Below, one piece after another: positions 57,630 to 64,000 of a stretch of DNA of 64,000 nucleotides. Each line of letters starts with the position of its first letter. Position 1 is the stretch's first letter. A model generated the notes under the pieces. That model ran no database searches and was not told where the DNA came from. It worked only from the letters and a program-made list of their open reading frames with translations. The position numbers and the translations under genes are program-made. The DNA comes from Achromobacter anxifer (GTDB taxonomy: Bacteria; Pseudomonadota; Gammaproteobacteria; Burkholderiales; Burkholderiaceae_B). The DNA is taken from the NCBI RefSeq assembly GCF_903652925.1, contig NZ_CAHLAR010000005.1, forward strand, positions 372,001-436,000. Reading direction: 5' to 3'.

Positions 57630-57980
57630 ATGCTCACCTATGCCCAAACCGCATCGTTGAATGCCTGTGCAAAAATGGAGCCTCACGAGTATGACGATGT
57701 CCGGTGGAGCTTTCGTTGGATTTTTCGCCTCTCATACCTGATGCTCGCAGTTCCTACGGTGGGTGCGCTCGTCTACTGGGGAGACGACTTGCCCATCGTC
57801 GTTATGGTGGCGTTGCTGATGGCTTGGGGCTACTGGTTCCGCTATTACAAGATCTACAAGGCCGCGATCCGGGTGCTCAAGCTTTTTGAGGACGGCCACC
57901 CGGTTATCCAGGATTATGTGGAGTTCCGGGACTTCGCGTATGCGACAGATCCGACTTGGGCCAAGAAGCACCTGGAATGA
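57630..57980 (+). CDS. Small two-span membrane protein
   Basis: Protein of 116 residues with two membrane helices (about 33-50 and 53-70) and a cytoplasmic tail (YKIYKAAIRVLKLFEDGHPVIQDYVEFRDF). It follows the YccA-like gene by 48 bases, past a terminator, and may be read partly through it. No family recognised. Confidence 0.72.
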   Translation: MLTYAQTASLNACAKMEPHEYDDVRWSFRWIFRLSYLMLAVPTVGALVYWGDDLPIVVMVALLMAWGYWFRYYKIYKAAIRVLKLFEDGHPVIQDYVEFRDFAYATDPTWAKKHLE

Positions 57981-58004
57981 AAAAGCAGCCCGAAGGCTGC
58001 TTGA
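57980..58004. terminator. Shared hairpin between convergent genes
   Basis: Stem AAGCAGCC/GGCTGCTT with loop CGAA; works for 57630 (plus) and 58019 (minus). Confidence 0.7.
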
Positions 58005-58018
58005 GATGCGGTGATTGA

Positions 58019-58693
58019 TCAAGCCGCAGCTTTTTCCTCGACATGCGCGGATGCCTCCAGGATGCTCTTCTGGATGGCATCCCACTCTGCACGTGTCACC
58101 CGGCGCTTACGGACCGGGGATTCACCGTGCTCGCGTGGACCGCGGGTATAGCGGCACAGGTTGAGGGTGTCCTTGGTGAAGGAAGTGCACCACCAAAGCT
58201 GCATGCCTTGGGCACTTTGGAGCGTGGCTTCCATCTCTTCGGATTCCGGCAGGAAGGCCACCGGCAGCAGGAATCCCATGCCAGGGCAAACGCGACCCTT
58301 CTCCGATTCCAGACGGCTTTGGTAGGCTGCGAGCCGGTTGAGCCCATCCGGGCTCATATGGTACCCCTGCGGCATCTTGACGATCCGCTTTTCCGCGATC
58401 CACGGCTTCTGATCATGGTGGTCTTCCCACAGGCGTGGATAGGTGCCGCCAACGATGCAGGCCTTGCGATAGTAGTTCTCATCCAGAGGACGGAAAACAC
58501 CAACACACCTGCGCATGCGAAGCTTGTTCAGCGCTTCGGCGTCTTCGGTGTCGAAGCGGAAGCGGTAGTTGATCGCCATGGTCATAGCGTCGTGCAGGAG
58601 CGCGATTCGTTCGCGATCCCCGAGGGTGCGGGGCGCGCCAGCATCGGCTGCCAGCATGAAGGCCAATCCGGCCGAATTCTTCGATGTCTGCAT
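58019..58693 (-). CDS. Unrecognised 224-residue protein
   Basis: Soluble protein (ERIALLHDAMTMAINYRFRFDTEDAEALNKLRMRRCVGVFRP..., VCPGMGFLLPVAFLP..., QLWWCTSFTKDTLNLCRYTRG). Several Cys and Trp residues are spread through it, and it ends with a basic helical part. AAAGGAAACATC precedes ATG 58693. Its promoter TATACG is at 58727-58732 (minus strand). No family recognised. Confidence 0.78.
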   Translation of the reverse strand: MQTSKNSAGLAFMLAADAGAPRTLGDRERIALLHDAMTMAINYRFRFDTEDAEALNKLRMRRCVGVFRPLDENYYRKACIVGGTYPRLWEDHHDQKPWIAEKRIVKMPQGYHMSPDGLNRLAAYQSRLESEKGRVCPGMGFLLPVAFLPESEEMEATLQSAQGMQLWWCTSFTKDTLNLCRYTRGPREHGESPVRKRRVTRAEWDAIQKSILEASAHVEEKAAA

Positions 58694-58726
58694 GATGTTT
58701 CCTTTATAGGGTTGAAGATCCTCCCT

Positions 58727-58732
58727 CGTATA
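58727..58732 (-). promoter_or_regulatory. Promoter -10 for 58019 gene
   Basis: Minus-strand TATACG in GCGCGCTATACGAGG, 34 bases before the ATG. Confidence 0.45.
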
Positions 58733-58773
58733 GCGCGCAGCGGAGCTGGCAGCCTTCGGCGGCAAGCAATGAA

Positions 58774-58798
58774 ATGCCGGCTCACGTGGAGCCGGCAT
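58774..58798 (-). terminator. Terminator of 58810 gene
   Basis: Stem ATGCCGGCTC/GAGCCGGCAT with loop ACGTG, 11 bases after the stop, followed by TTTC on the minus strand. Confidence 0.75.
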
Positions 58799-58809
58799 GG
58801 AGGTATCGC

Positions 58810-59991
58810 TTACGCGTTGGCCTGATTCTTCGTCATTTCGGTGAATACCGCCCGCGCGCTAGCTTGCAGCTTTGCCGAAAGGCAGCTAGTCCGCAGCGCC
58901 TTGGTGAAAGCCTGGATCTGCAACGCTGCTGTTTGCCAATCCATGGCCTTTCGGAAGGCGCCCATCGTATGGCCTTGCTCTCGAGGGCTCAGGAAGCTCT
59001 TGATCGCTCGGTGGAACCGGGGCTCGAGCTCCTGGATCCGGGCGGTGTGACGCTCAGCCGCGGTGCCGCAGTTGCCGCACAGGGTTTCGCTGCCTTCCTC
59101 AGTTTCCCGATGAATCCCGCAATCGGCGCAGTGATCGCTTTCTCCGCCATTGGCTTCGATCGCATGCTGCACCCATTCCCAGTAGCCAAGCTTGGTGTTC
59201 CCTTCGGAGACGTCCTGCTGCCAGTCCTCCCGGTCGTAGTAGCCGTGCTCATGGCCCCAACGACGTTCAAGCGCTTCGACAGCGGCATCCATCTGCCAGC
59301 GAGGATTCAGGCTGGACAGCAACGCCATGATCGCCTTATGGGCATTAGCGTCCGTCAGCGATCGCAGCGCATTGAGCTTGGCTTCGTAGGGGTGATTGAA
59401 GTCCTCCGAAGCGTCATCATCCAGCTCCCAGTAGTAGCCATGGAGATCCGATCGGTGAATCAGAATCCCCGCTGCATCCAGGTAGGCATCCAAAAGGTTC
59501 CGTCGGGTGACGTAAGCCTCGATGTGGACAACTGAAGCAGGATTGGACCAGTCCACCTGCGCCAGATTGTCCTCCAGGTTGCAATCGCAAGCCGCGTTGA
59601 CGCCTTCGCCCCAGGGGTAAGTGCCGCCAGTATCCCGCATGCCGGTATCAGCGCACTGAGGGCACACCGCCGGCGGCTCCTGCTGGCTGAGTTGCTCGAC
59701 GTGCAAGGCAAATTCGTGCAACAAGCCATGCTTGCGCAAGAACATGCCTACCACTTCAGGCTTGGAAGCCAGCTTCGACCAGGGGATATCCGATACCGAG
59801 GCCGCCTTGAGCGTTGCGTCCATGACGTGCCGGTTCCGGAATCCTTCTTCAGCGGAGACGAGTTCCACGGCCTGGTCGCGCTTGAGCGGCTTGCCGCGCT
59901 TGCCGAGGCCCAGTTCGTGGGCCCGTGCCAGCAACTTGTCCGCGCGGGCATAGATGTTGGCTGTGTGGGCGTGCTTGTTGGTGTCGTTCAT
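58810..59991 (-). CDS. Zinc-finger protein with GFRN helical motif
   Basis: Soluble protein of 393 residues. Residues 15-65 (YARADKLLARAHELGLGKRGKPLKRDQAVELVSAEEGFRNRHVMDA) form the same kind of helical motif as in the 16459 gene. Two Cys sets follow: CPQCADTG...CDC (about 109-135) and CADCG...CGNCG (about 293-320), each able to bind zinc. A helical C-terminus ends the protein. It is probably a nucleic-acid-binding or regulatory protein, but no family is recognised. It is transcribed alone, away from the NAD module. Confidence 0.8.
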   Translation of the reverse strand: MNDTNKHAHTANIYARADKLLARAHELGLGKRGKPLKRDQAVELVSAEEGFRNRHVMDATLKAASVSDIPWSKLASKPEVVGMFLRKHGLLHEFALHVEQLSQQEPPAVCPQCADTGMRDTGGTYPWGEGVNAACDCNLEDNLAQVDWSNPASVVHIEAYVTRRNLLDAYLDAAGILIHRSDLHGYYWELDDDASEDFNHPYEAKLNALRSLTDANAHKAIMALLSSLNPRWQMDAAVEALERRWGHEHGYYDREDWQQDVSEGNTKLGYWEWVQHAIEANGGESDHCADCGIHRETEEGSETLCGNCGTAAERHTARIQELEPRFHRAIKSFLSPREQGHTMGAFRKAMDWQTAALQIQAFTKALRTSCLSAKLQASARAVFTEMTKNQANA

Positions 59992-60172
59992 GAGTATGTC
60001 CTTTCAGATTGGCAGAGCCATAGGGGTTTGGTGGGGAACTGCGTTGCCAACAAGGCTCTGCGCTATGTCAGAACAAGGTTGGTAGGTATTTCCTAGAGAG
60101 ATGACAGCTCCGTACGCCGAATGGCGCGCAGTTCAGAGAGTCGAATAGGTATAGCGTCACGCCGGCCCGGCG

Positions 60173-60187
60173 CCTGGTTGCTAACCA
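60173..60187. promoter_or_regulatory. Palindrome upstream of Prs-like gene
   Basis: CTGGTTGCTAACCAG, an imperfect inverted repeat (CTGGTT/AACCAG) in the divergent region 55 bases above the -35 of the NAD module. A candidate operator. Confidence 0.35.
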
Positions 60188-60241
60188 GGAGAAGGCGGTG
60201 GCACAGGCGAGAAGAAACCAACACGCGGCCTACGGGATCGT

Positions 60242-60269
60242 TTGACAAAGCTGAATCACGCGCTATACT
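60242..60269 (+). promoter_or_regulatory. Promoter of Prs-like gene
   Basis: TTGACA at 60242-60247 and TATACT at 60264-60269 with a 16-bp spacer, the best consensus match in the window. Confidence 0.75.
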
Positions 60270-60296
60270 TAATCGTAACTCGCAACTAACACCAAA
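60270..60296 (+). repeat. Leader repeat, copy 1 (Prs-like gene)
   Basis: After the -10, TAATCGTAACTCGCAACTAA and ACACC follow. The same leader with one or two changes lies after the nadV promoter at 61475-61499. Confidence 0.7.
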
Positions 60297-60301
60297 CAGC
60301 C

Positions 60302-61174
60302 ATGTCCGACTTCTCCCGCATCGAGCTCCTCTACACCGACCGCGAGGGCCAGGTCTTCAATCACGCTATCCGATTCCTGGGCTTTCCCGGCGGCGAGCGT
60401 CATGTCTGGATCAGCGAGGGCGTGAAGGGTGAGGGGCGCACGTACACGATCGACGCCCGGATCTACTCGTCGGACGCAGTGATGGACCTGCTGCTGCTCA
60501 ACGACGCGCTGCGCCGCGCCGTCGGCGACTGTGCGGATGTGACGCTTCGCCTGCCGTATCTGCCCTATGCTCGTCAGGACCGTGTCACGGTCGAAGGCGA
60601 GCCCCTGTCCGTCAAGGTGTTCTGCACCCTGATCAACGCCATGAAGGTCGATCGCGTGGTGGTCGCCGACCCTCACAGCACGGTGGGCCCAGCGCTGCTG
60701 GACCGCCTGGAGATCGAATCGGCCGAAGCCTTCATGGGCCAGTTGCTGGCGCTGCCTGAATTCGCAGGCGGTGTGGCCCTGGTGGCGCCCGACGCCGGCG
60801 CACACAAGCGGGTGCAAGCCATGGGCGAGAAGTTCGGGTTGCCGGTGGTCTTCTGCGCCAAGGTCCGCGACACGGCTACAGGCCGGCTGGGCGGCGCGCG
60901 AGTGCTGGACGATTTGCCGGTTCTGCCGCTCTTGGTGGTTGACGACATCTGCGATGGGGGAGGGACCTTTGCGGCCCTTGCACCCATCCTGCGCCAGCAC
61001 ACCTGCCAGCCGATCAGCCTGTACGTGACCCACGGCCTGTGCACCAAAGGCTTGGCGCCGCTCAAGGACTACGATCAAGTGTTCACCGCCTATCCCCGCG
61101 ATACCGACCTGTGGACCCGCCGCGGTGGCGTTTTCCAGGCCATCGACACAACGCAACTGCCGGTGGCCGCATGA
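60302..61174 (+). CDS. Ribose-phosphate pyrophosphokinase-like protein (Prs or Adps)
   Basis: Protein of 290 residues with the Prs fold: LRLPYLPYARQDR (ATP-flag region), VADPHSTVGPALL (metal site), APDAGAHKRVQ (pyrophosphate loop) and LVVDDICDGGGTF (PRPP loop). Canonical Prs is about 315 residues; the N-terminal part here is divergent. Paired with Nampt it could feed PRPP to NAD salvage. Alternatively it is an ADP-ribose pyrophosphokinase (Adps) of the phage NARP1 pathway, which uses the same fold. The sequence alone does not decide. It overlaps the 61171 gene by four bases. Confidence 0.9.
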   Translation: MSDFSRIELLYTDREGQVFNHAIRFLGFPGGERHVWISEGVKGEGRTYTIDARIYSSDAVMDLLLLNDALRRAVGDCADVTLRLPYLPYARQDRVTVEGEPLSVKVFCTLINAMKVDRVVVADPHSTVGPALLDRLEIESAEAFMGQLLALPEFAGGVALVAPDAGAHKRVQAMGEKFGLPVVFCAKVRDTATGRLGGARVLDDLPVLPLLVVDDICDGGGTFAALAPILRQHTCQPISLYVTHGLCTKGLAPLKDYDQVFTAYPRDTDLWTRRGGVFQAIDTTQLPVAA

Positions 61175-61431
61175 ATGCCGAGCAACGCGCCGGCGCCGAG
61201 GCGCGCCGCGATCAGCAAGTCGCCGAACGAGAGCATGCCCAGGATCTGCGCACCCTCGAGCACCTGCGCGCCCTGGCCAGCCAGTGGAGGGCCACCGCTG
61301 CAACGATTCTTCGTGAAGAGCACGGCGGCGCATACATGCTGCCGGCGCAGATCCCGCACGAGCTTGAAGTCGTGATCACGTACTGGGAAACACGCGCGTT
61401 CATGTCTCAGCCGTACACGCCTGAAATGTAA
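61171..61431 (+). CDS. Small helical protein between Prs-like and nadV
   Basis: Protein of 86 residues, strongly helical and charged (AEQRAGAEARRDQQVAEREHAQDLRTLEHLRALASQWRATAATILREEH), with a short C-terminal part ELEVVITYWETRAFM. It is coupled by ATGA overlap to the Prs-like gene. A coiled-coil partner or regulator of the module is possible. No family recognised. Confidence 0.72.
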   Translation: MNAEQRAGAEARRDQQVAEREHAQDLRTLEHLRALASQWRATAATILREEHGGAYMLPAQIPHELEVVITYWETRAFMSQPYTPEM

Positions 61432-61446
61432 CAGTTAGCGGAACCA

Positions 61447-61474
61447 TTGCATGGATCGCTTTTCCCGCTATACT
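61447..61474 (+). promoter_or_regulatory. Promoter of nadV
   Basis: TTGCAT at 61447-61452 and TATACT at 61469-61474 with a 16-bp spacer. Confidence 0.7.
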
Positions 61475-61499
61475 AAATCGTAAATCGCAACTAACACCT
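61475..61499 (+). repeat. Leader repeat, copy 2 (nadV)
   Basis: AAATCGTAAATCGCAACTAA then CACC, nearly identical to the leader of the Prs-like gene at 60270-60296. Both follow a CGCTATACT element. Confidence 0.7.
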
Positions 61500-61519
61500 T
61501 TCTTCACCGGAGCAGCACT

Positions 61520-63106
61520 ATGTCTACCTTGAACCCCCTGACCCAGATCGACTTCTACAAGAGCGGCCACATCTTCCAGTACCCGGCCGGCACCGAGAGC
61601 GTCTACTCGAACTTCACTGCACGCTCCGATCGTCTGGCGCCCGTGCTGCGCGCCGGCCTGGCTCCCTTCGAAGGGAAGGTGGTGTTCACTGGTCTGCAAG
61701 GCTTCTGCAAGGAATTCCTGATCAATGCCTTCAACGTGGGCTTCTTCCAACAGCCCAAGGCGCAGGCCGTGCGCCAGTACCAGCGCCGCATGGACAATGC
61801 TCTGGGCCCGGGCGCTGTGCCGGCCGATCACATCGCCGCGCTGCACGACCTGGGCTACCTGCCTATTCGCATCAAGGCCTTGCCCGAAGGTTCCCGCGTC
61901 AACATCAAGGTGCCACTGTTCACCGTGCGCGAGACCAAGAAGGAGTTCGCCTGGCTCACCAACTACCTGGAAACCGTGCTGTCGAACTTCAACTGGAAGC
62001 CGATCACGGTGGCGACCCTCGCCTACGAGTATCGCCGGCTGCTGGAAGCCTACGCCGAAGTGACCGGCGCAGACACGACCTTCATCGACTGGCAGGCGCA
62101 CGACTTCTCGGCCCGCGGTCTGTCGGGCCCCGAGGACTCCATGCGCGCTGGCTTCGCGCACCTGCTGTCGTTCACTGGCACCGACACCGTGGCGGCCATC
62201 GACTACGCCGAAGCCTTCTACGGCGCCGATTCCGACAAGGAACTGGTCGGCGGCAGCGTGCCCGCCACCGAACACAGCGTCATGAGCATGGGCGGCAAGC
62301 TGGACGAAATCGGCACCTTCCGCCGCCTGATCACCGAGGTCTATCCCTCGGGCATCGTGTCCATCGTGTCCGATACCTGGGACTTCTGGCAGGTGATCAC
62401 CGAGTACGCCAAGACGCTGAAGGCCGAGATCCTGGCCCGTACGCCCAATGCGCTGGGCCAGGCCAAGGTCGTGTTCCGTCCGGACTCCGGCGATCCGGTC
62501 AAGATCCTGACCGGCTACACCTGGGAAGAGCTCAAGCGCGGCCCCTACGGCCCCGATCGTGACGAGAACGGCATGTTCACCGTCAAGGAAACCGGCCAGA
62601 AGATCACCGAGGCGGAGCAGAAGGGCGCTGTGGAATGCCTGTGGGATATCTTCGGCGGCACCTACACCGACAAGGGCTACCGCGTGCTGAACCAGCGCGT
62701 GGGCCTGATCTACGGCGACTCGATCACGCTGCCTCGTGCCGAGCAGATCCTCGAGCGCCTGAAGAACAAGCAGTTCGCCTCGACCAACTGCGTGTTCGGC
62801 ATCGGCTCCTACAGCTACCAGTACCTGACCCGCGACAGCTTCGGCATGGCGATGAAGGCTACCTGGGGCATGGTCAACGGTGAGGCGCGCGAGCTGTCCA
62901 AGGACCCCAAGACCGACAGCGGTACGAAGAAGTCGGCCGTGGGCCTGCTGCGTGTCGAGCGCGAGGGCGACAACTATGTCCTCTACGACCGCCAGACGCC
63001 CGAGCAAGAAGCCCAAGGCCTGCTGGAAGACGTCTTCGTCGATGGCAAGCTGGTGCGTGAGCACACCCTGGCCGAGATCCGTGCCCGCGTGCGTAACGGC
63101 GGATAA
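61520..63106 (+). CDS. nadV: Nicotinamide phosphoribosyltransferase (NadV/Nampt type)
   Basis: Enzyme of 528 residues that joins nicotinamide to PRPP to give NMN, the first step of NAD salvage. Motifs: DFYKSGHIFQYPAGTESVYSNF (substrate loop), QAHDFSARGLSG (Asp equivalent to human D219), VPATEHSVMS (His equivalent to H247), VVFRPDSGDP (phosphate site) and TNCVFGIGSYSYQY. All active-site motifs are kept. In the NARP1 variant a protein of this fold (Namat) uses ADP-ribose pyrophosphate instead and makes NAD directly. It has its own promoter and a strong terminator. Confidence 0.95.
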   Translation: MSTLNPLTQIDFYKSGHIFQYPAGTESVYSNFTARSDRLAPVLRAGLAPFEGKVVFTGLQGFCKEFLINAFNVGFFQQPKAQAVRQYQRRMDNALGPGAVPADHIAALHDLGYLPIRIKALPEGSRVNIKVPLFTVRETKKEFAWLTNYLETVLSNFNWKPITVATLAYEYRRLLEAYAEVTGADTTFIDWQAHDFSARGLSGPEDSMRAGFAHLLSFTGTDTVAAIDYAEAFYGADSDKELVGGSVPATEHSVMSMGGKLDEIGTFRRLITEVYPSGIVSIVSDTWDFWQVITEYAKTLKAEILARTPNALGQAKVVFRPDSGDPVKILTGYTWEELKRGPYGPDRDENGMFTVKETGQKITEAEQKGAVECLWDIFGGTYTDKGYRVLNQRVGLIYGDSITLPRAEQILERLKNKQFASTNCVFGIGSYSYQYLTRDSFGMAMKATWGMVNGEARELSKDPKTDSGTKKSAVGLLRVEREGDNYVLYDRQTPEQEAQGLLEDVFVDGKLVREHTLAEIRARVRNGG

Positions 63107-63127
63107 CTCGACCTGCGCGTCATGCAT

Positions 63128-63152
63128 CCCCGCCCTGTGGCGGGGTTTTTTC
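63128..63152 (+). terminator. Terminator of nadV
   Basis: Stem CCCCGCC/GGCGGGG with loop CTGT and a T run. Confidence 0.85.
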
Positions 63153-63187
63153 ATTCAAACTTTGTCGCATAATGAAAGTAAGTCTGC

Positions 63188-63193
63188 TATACT
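63188..63193 (+). promoter_or_regulatory. Promoter -10 for 63212 gene
   Basis: TATACT in CTGCTATACTAGGG, 19 bases before ATG 63212; AAGGAG is the ribosome site. The leader repeat is not present here. Confidence 0.5.
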
Positions 63194-63211
63194 AGGGACA
63201 AGGAGTGCCCC

Positions 63212-63601
63212 ATGCAAAGACCCCCCGAAAAAATGATCCCTGCGACGATGCAGCGTGCTACCGAATATGCACGACGCAGCGTTAGCGACGCGATCAAGTA
63301 TGCCCAGGTGCTGACGACCGACCCCGAGGCGGATAAGCGCAAGGGGGAATGCTTGTGCCCAGTCTGCTACTACCATGCACAGCGTTATGGGCGGGTTGGG
63401 GGTGCGGCCTGCACCTCGCGTCCCTGCATGTGTTGCGGCAAAGTGATGAACTTCGGCTCGACGCTGACCGACGTCCTTTGCAAGGCCTGCGCGAAGGAAA
63501 CGGACCTGTGCTGCCGCTGTGGCGCCGACATGAATTTGCATGAGCGGGCCTCCTGGCCAACCCCAAAATTGCGAGACTCTCAGGATGACAAAGACCACTG
63601 A
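63212..63601 (+). CDS. Cys-rich zinc-binding protein
   Basis: Protein of 129 residues with at least ten Cys in pairs: CLCPVCYY, CMCCGK, CKACAK and CCRCG. The pairing fits two treble-clef or ribbon-type zinc sites. RPCMCCGKVMNFGST and LTDVLCKAC look like a conserved family motif, but no name is recognised. It overlaps the Nudix gene by 17 bases, so the two are coupled and probably belong to the NAD module. Confidence 0.8.
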   Translation: MQRPPEKMIPATMQRATEYARRSVSDAIKYAQVLTTDPEADKRKGECLCPVCYYHAQRYGRVGGAACTSRPCMCCGKVMNFGSTLTDVLCKACAKETDLCCRCGADMNLHERASWPTPKLRDSQDDKDH

Positions 63602-64000
63602 CCACTACGAACGCCCAATCCTCACGGTGGACGTCGTACTGCTTGCTCTGATCGACGACCGCCTGCACGTCGCCCTGGCCACGCGCGCGGCCGCGCCCTT
63701 CGAGAACCAGCTGGCGCTGCCCGGCGGCTATGTGCATGTCGAGGAGGACTCCGACACTGGCCAAACGGCTCGACGGGTGCTGCGCTCGAAAATCGGGTTT
63801 GACCCCGCGCACCTCGAGCAAGCCTTCACCGAGTCCGGGGCCCAGCGCGATCCGCGCGGCTGGTCCGCATCCGTGGTCTACCTGGCGCTGCACGCTGCCG
63901 AAGAGCTGCAAACGCTGGCCGAAGACGGCCGCATCCAGCTCTACGACGTCGATGCGCTGCCGGAGCTGGCATTCGATCACCGGCAGCTGGTCGCCCTGGC
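63585..64000 (+). CDS. Nudix-domain protein, degenerate box, cut by window end
   Basis: The visible 138 residues start at ATG 63585 (AGACTCTCAGG upstream) and have a Nudix fold: VDVVLLALIDDRLHVALATR, LPGGYVHVEEDSDTGQTARRVLRSKIG. In a working Nudix hydrolase the end of this box reads RExxEExG; here it is ARRVLRSKIG, so the catalytic Glu pair is gone. Loss of catalysis with the fold kept is the mark of NrtR-type regulators, which sense ADP-ribose and control NAD genes. The expected C-terminal DNA-binding part lies beyond the window. The gene is open at 64000. Confidence 0.85.
   Translation, partial: MTKTTDHYERPILTVDVVLLALIDDRLHVALATRAAAPFENQLALPGGYVHVEEDSDTGQTARRVLRSKIGFDPAHLEQAFTESGAQRDPRGWSASVVYLALHAAEELQTLAEDGRIQLYDVDALPELAFDHRQLVAL

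Larger units (their letters stand above)
59992..60301. other. Divergent regulatory region before the NAD module
   Basis: The 310 bases hold the leader of the 58810 gene (AAAGGACATACTC before its ATG), a GTATAGCG element near 60151 that reads CTATAC on the minus strand, an inverted CTGGTTGCTAACCAG at 60173-60187, and the plus promoter at 60242-60269. No gene is supported. Confidence 0.6.

Noticed and set aside
61400-63154. Long open frame opposite nadV (584 codons, minus strand)
   Set aside because: It is the mirror of a strongly GC3-biased gene; nadV motifs on the plus strand are decisive and no ribosome site or promoter supports the minus frame.
1-64000. CRISPR arrays, tRNA or rRNA genes
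   Set aside because: No regularly spaced direct repeats and no cloverleaf-like stretch were noticed in the gaps, which are mostly short and filled by promoters and terminators. tRNA-finding software would be needed for certainty.

Overview
The window reads as a GC-rich accessory replicon of a beta-proteobacterium, most likely a large plasmid or similar element of the Burkholderiales. The grounds are high GC at third codon positions, an FtsZ, a RuvB and a TorF-type porin of proteobacterial type, and tight packing of many short unrecognised genes. No rRNA, tRNA, CRISPR array, phage structural gene, replication gene or partition gene was recognised, so plasmid, phage-plasmid and integrated element cannot be told apart here.

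Layout. 1-10.9 kb: a type I secretion adaptor and ABC exporter, two small periplasmic proteins (one DUF2145), then a membrane-anchored protein directly before a 1.7-kb-residue RTX protein that is the probable cargo. 11-19 kb: small membrane and soluble proteins, a large orphan TnpB, a DUF4262 protein and the first member of a three-member unnamed family. 19-27 kb: an AAA ATPase, a secreted Tgl-like protein, a minus-strand PspA-like/DUF2491 set and more orphan proteins. 27-37 kb: an orphan antitoxin-like protein, a metallophosphoesterase and an HNH endonuclease that share one N-terminal HTH, a DUF1289 membrane fusion, a BtpA-like TIM barrel and many short genes. 37-48 kb: a run of housekeeping-like genes (ftsZ, RNase R, HU, TorF porin, NarX/NarL-type pair, ruvB, dsbB). 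48-56 kb: a NADAR protein with a tightly coupled partner, a release factor with a prfB-like programmed frameshift, a glycosyltransferase/methyltransferase set and a second orphan TnpB. 56-64 kb: a Bax-inhibitor-1/YccA-like protein, unrecognised genes and an NAD-synthesis module (Prs-like, Nampt/NadV, zinc-finger protein, degenerate Nudix protein cut by the window edge).

How the genes may work together. Much of what is recognisable touches core host functions: division, RNA decay, nucleoid, recombination, disulfides, translation termination, NAD, envelope stress and probably FtsH control. Most genes sit alone or in pairs behind a recurring promoter with a TATACT or CTATACGG -10, often with TTGnnn about 16 bp upstream, and are closed by strong hairpins. 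This gives the element its own largely monocistronic expression style. The strongest leads are the RF1-like release factor whose gene carries the RF2 autoregulatory frameshift site, the NAD module with a duplicated promoter-leader and a probable sensor, and the three-member AHDxxxH family.
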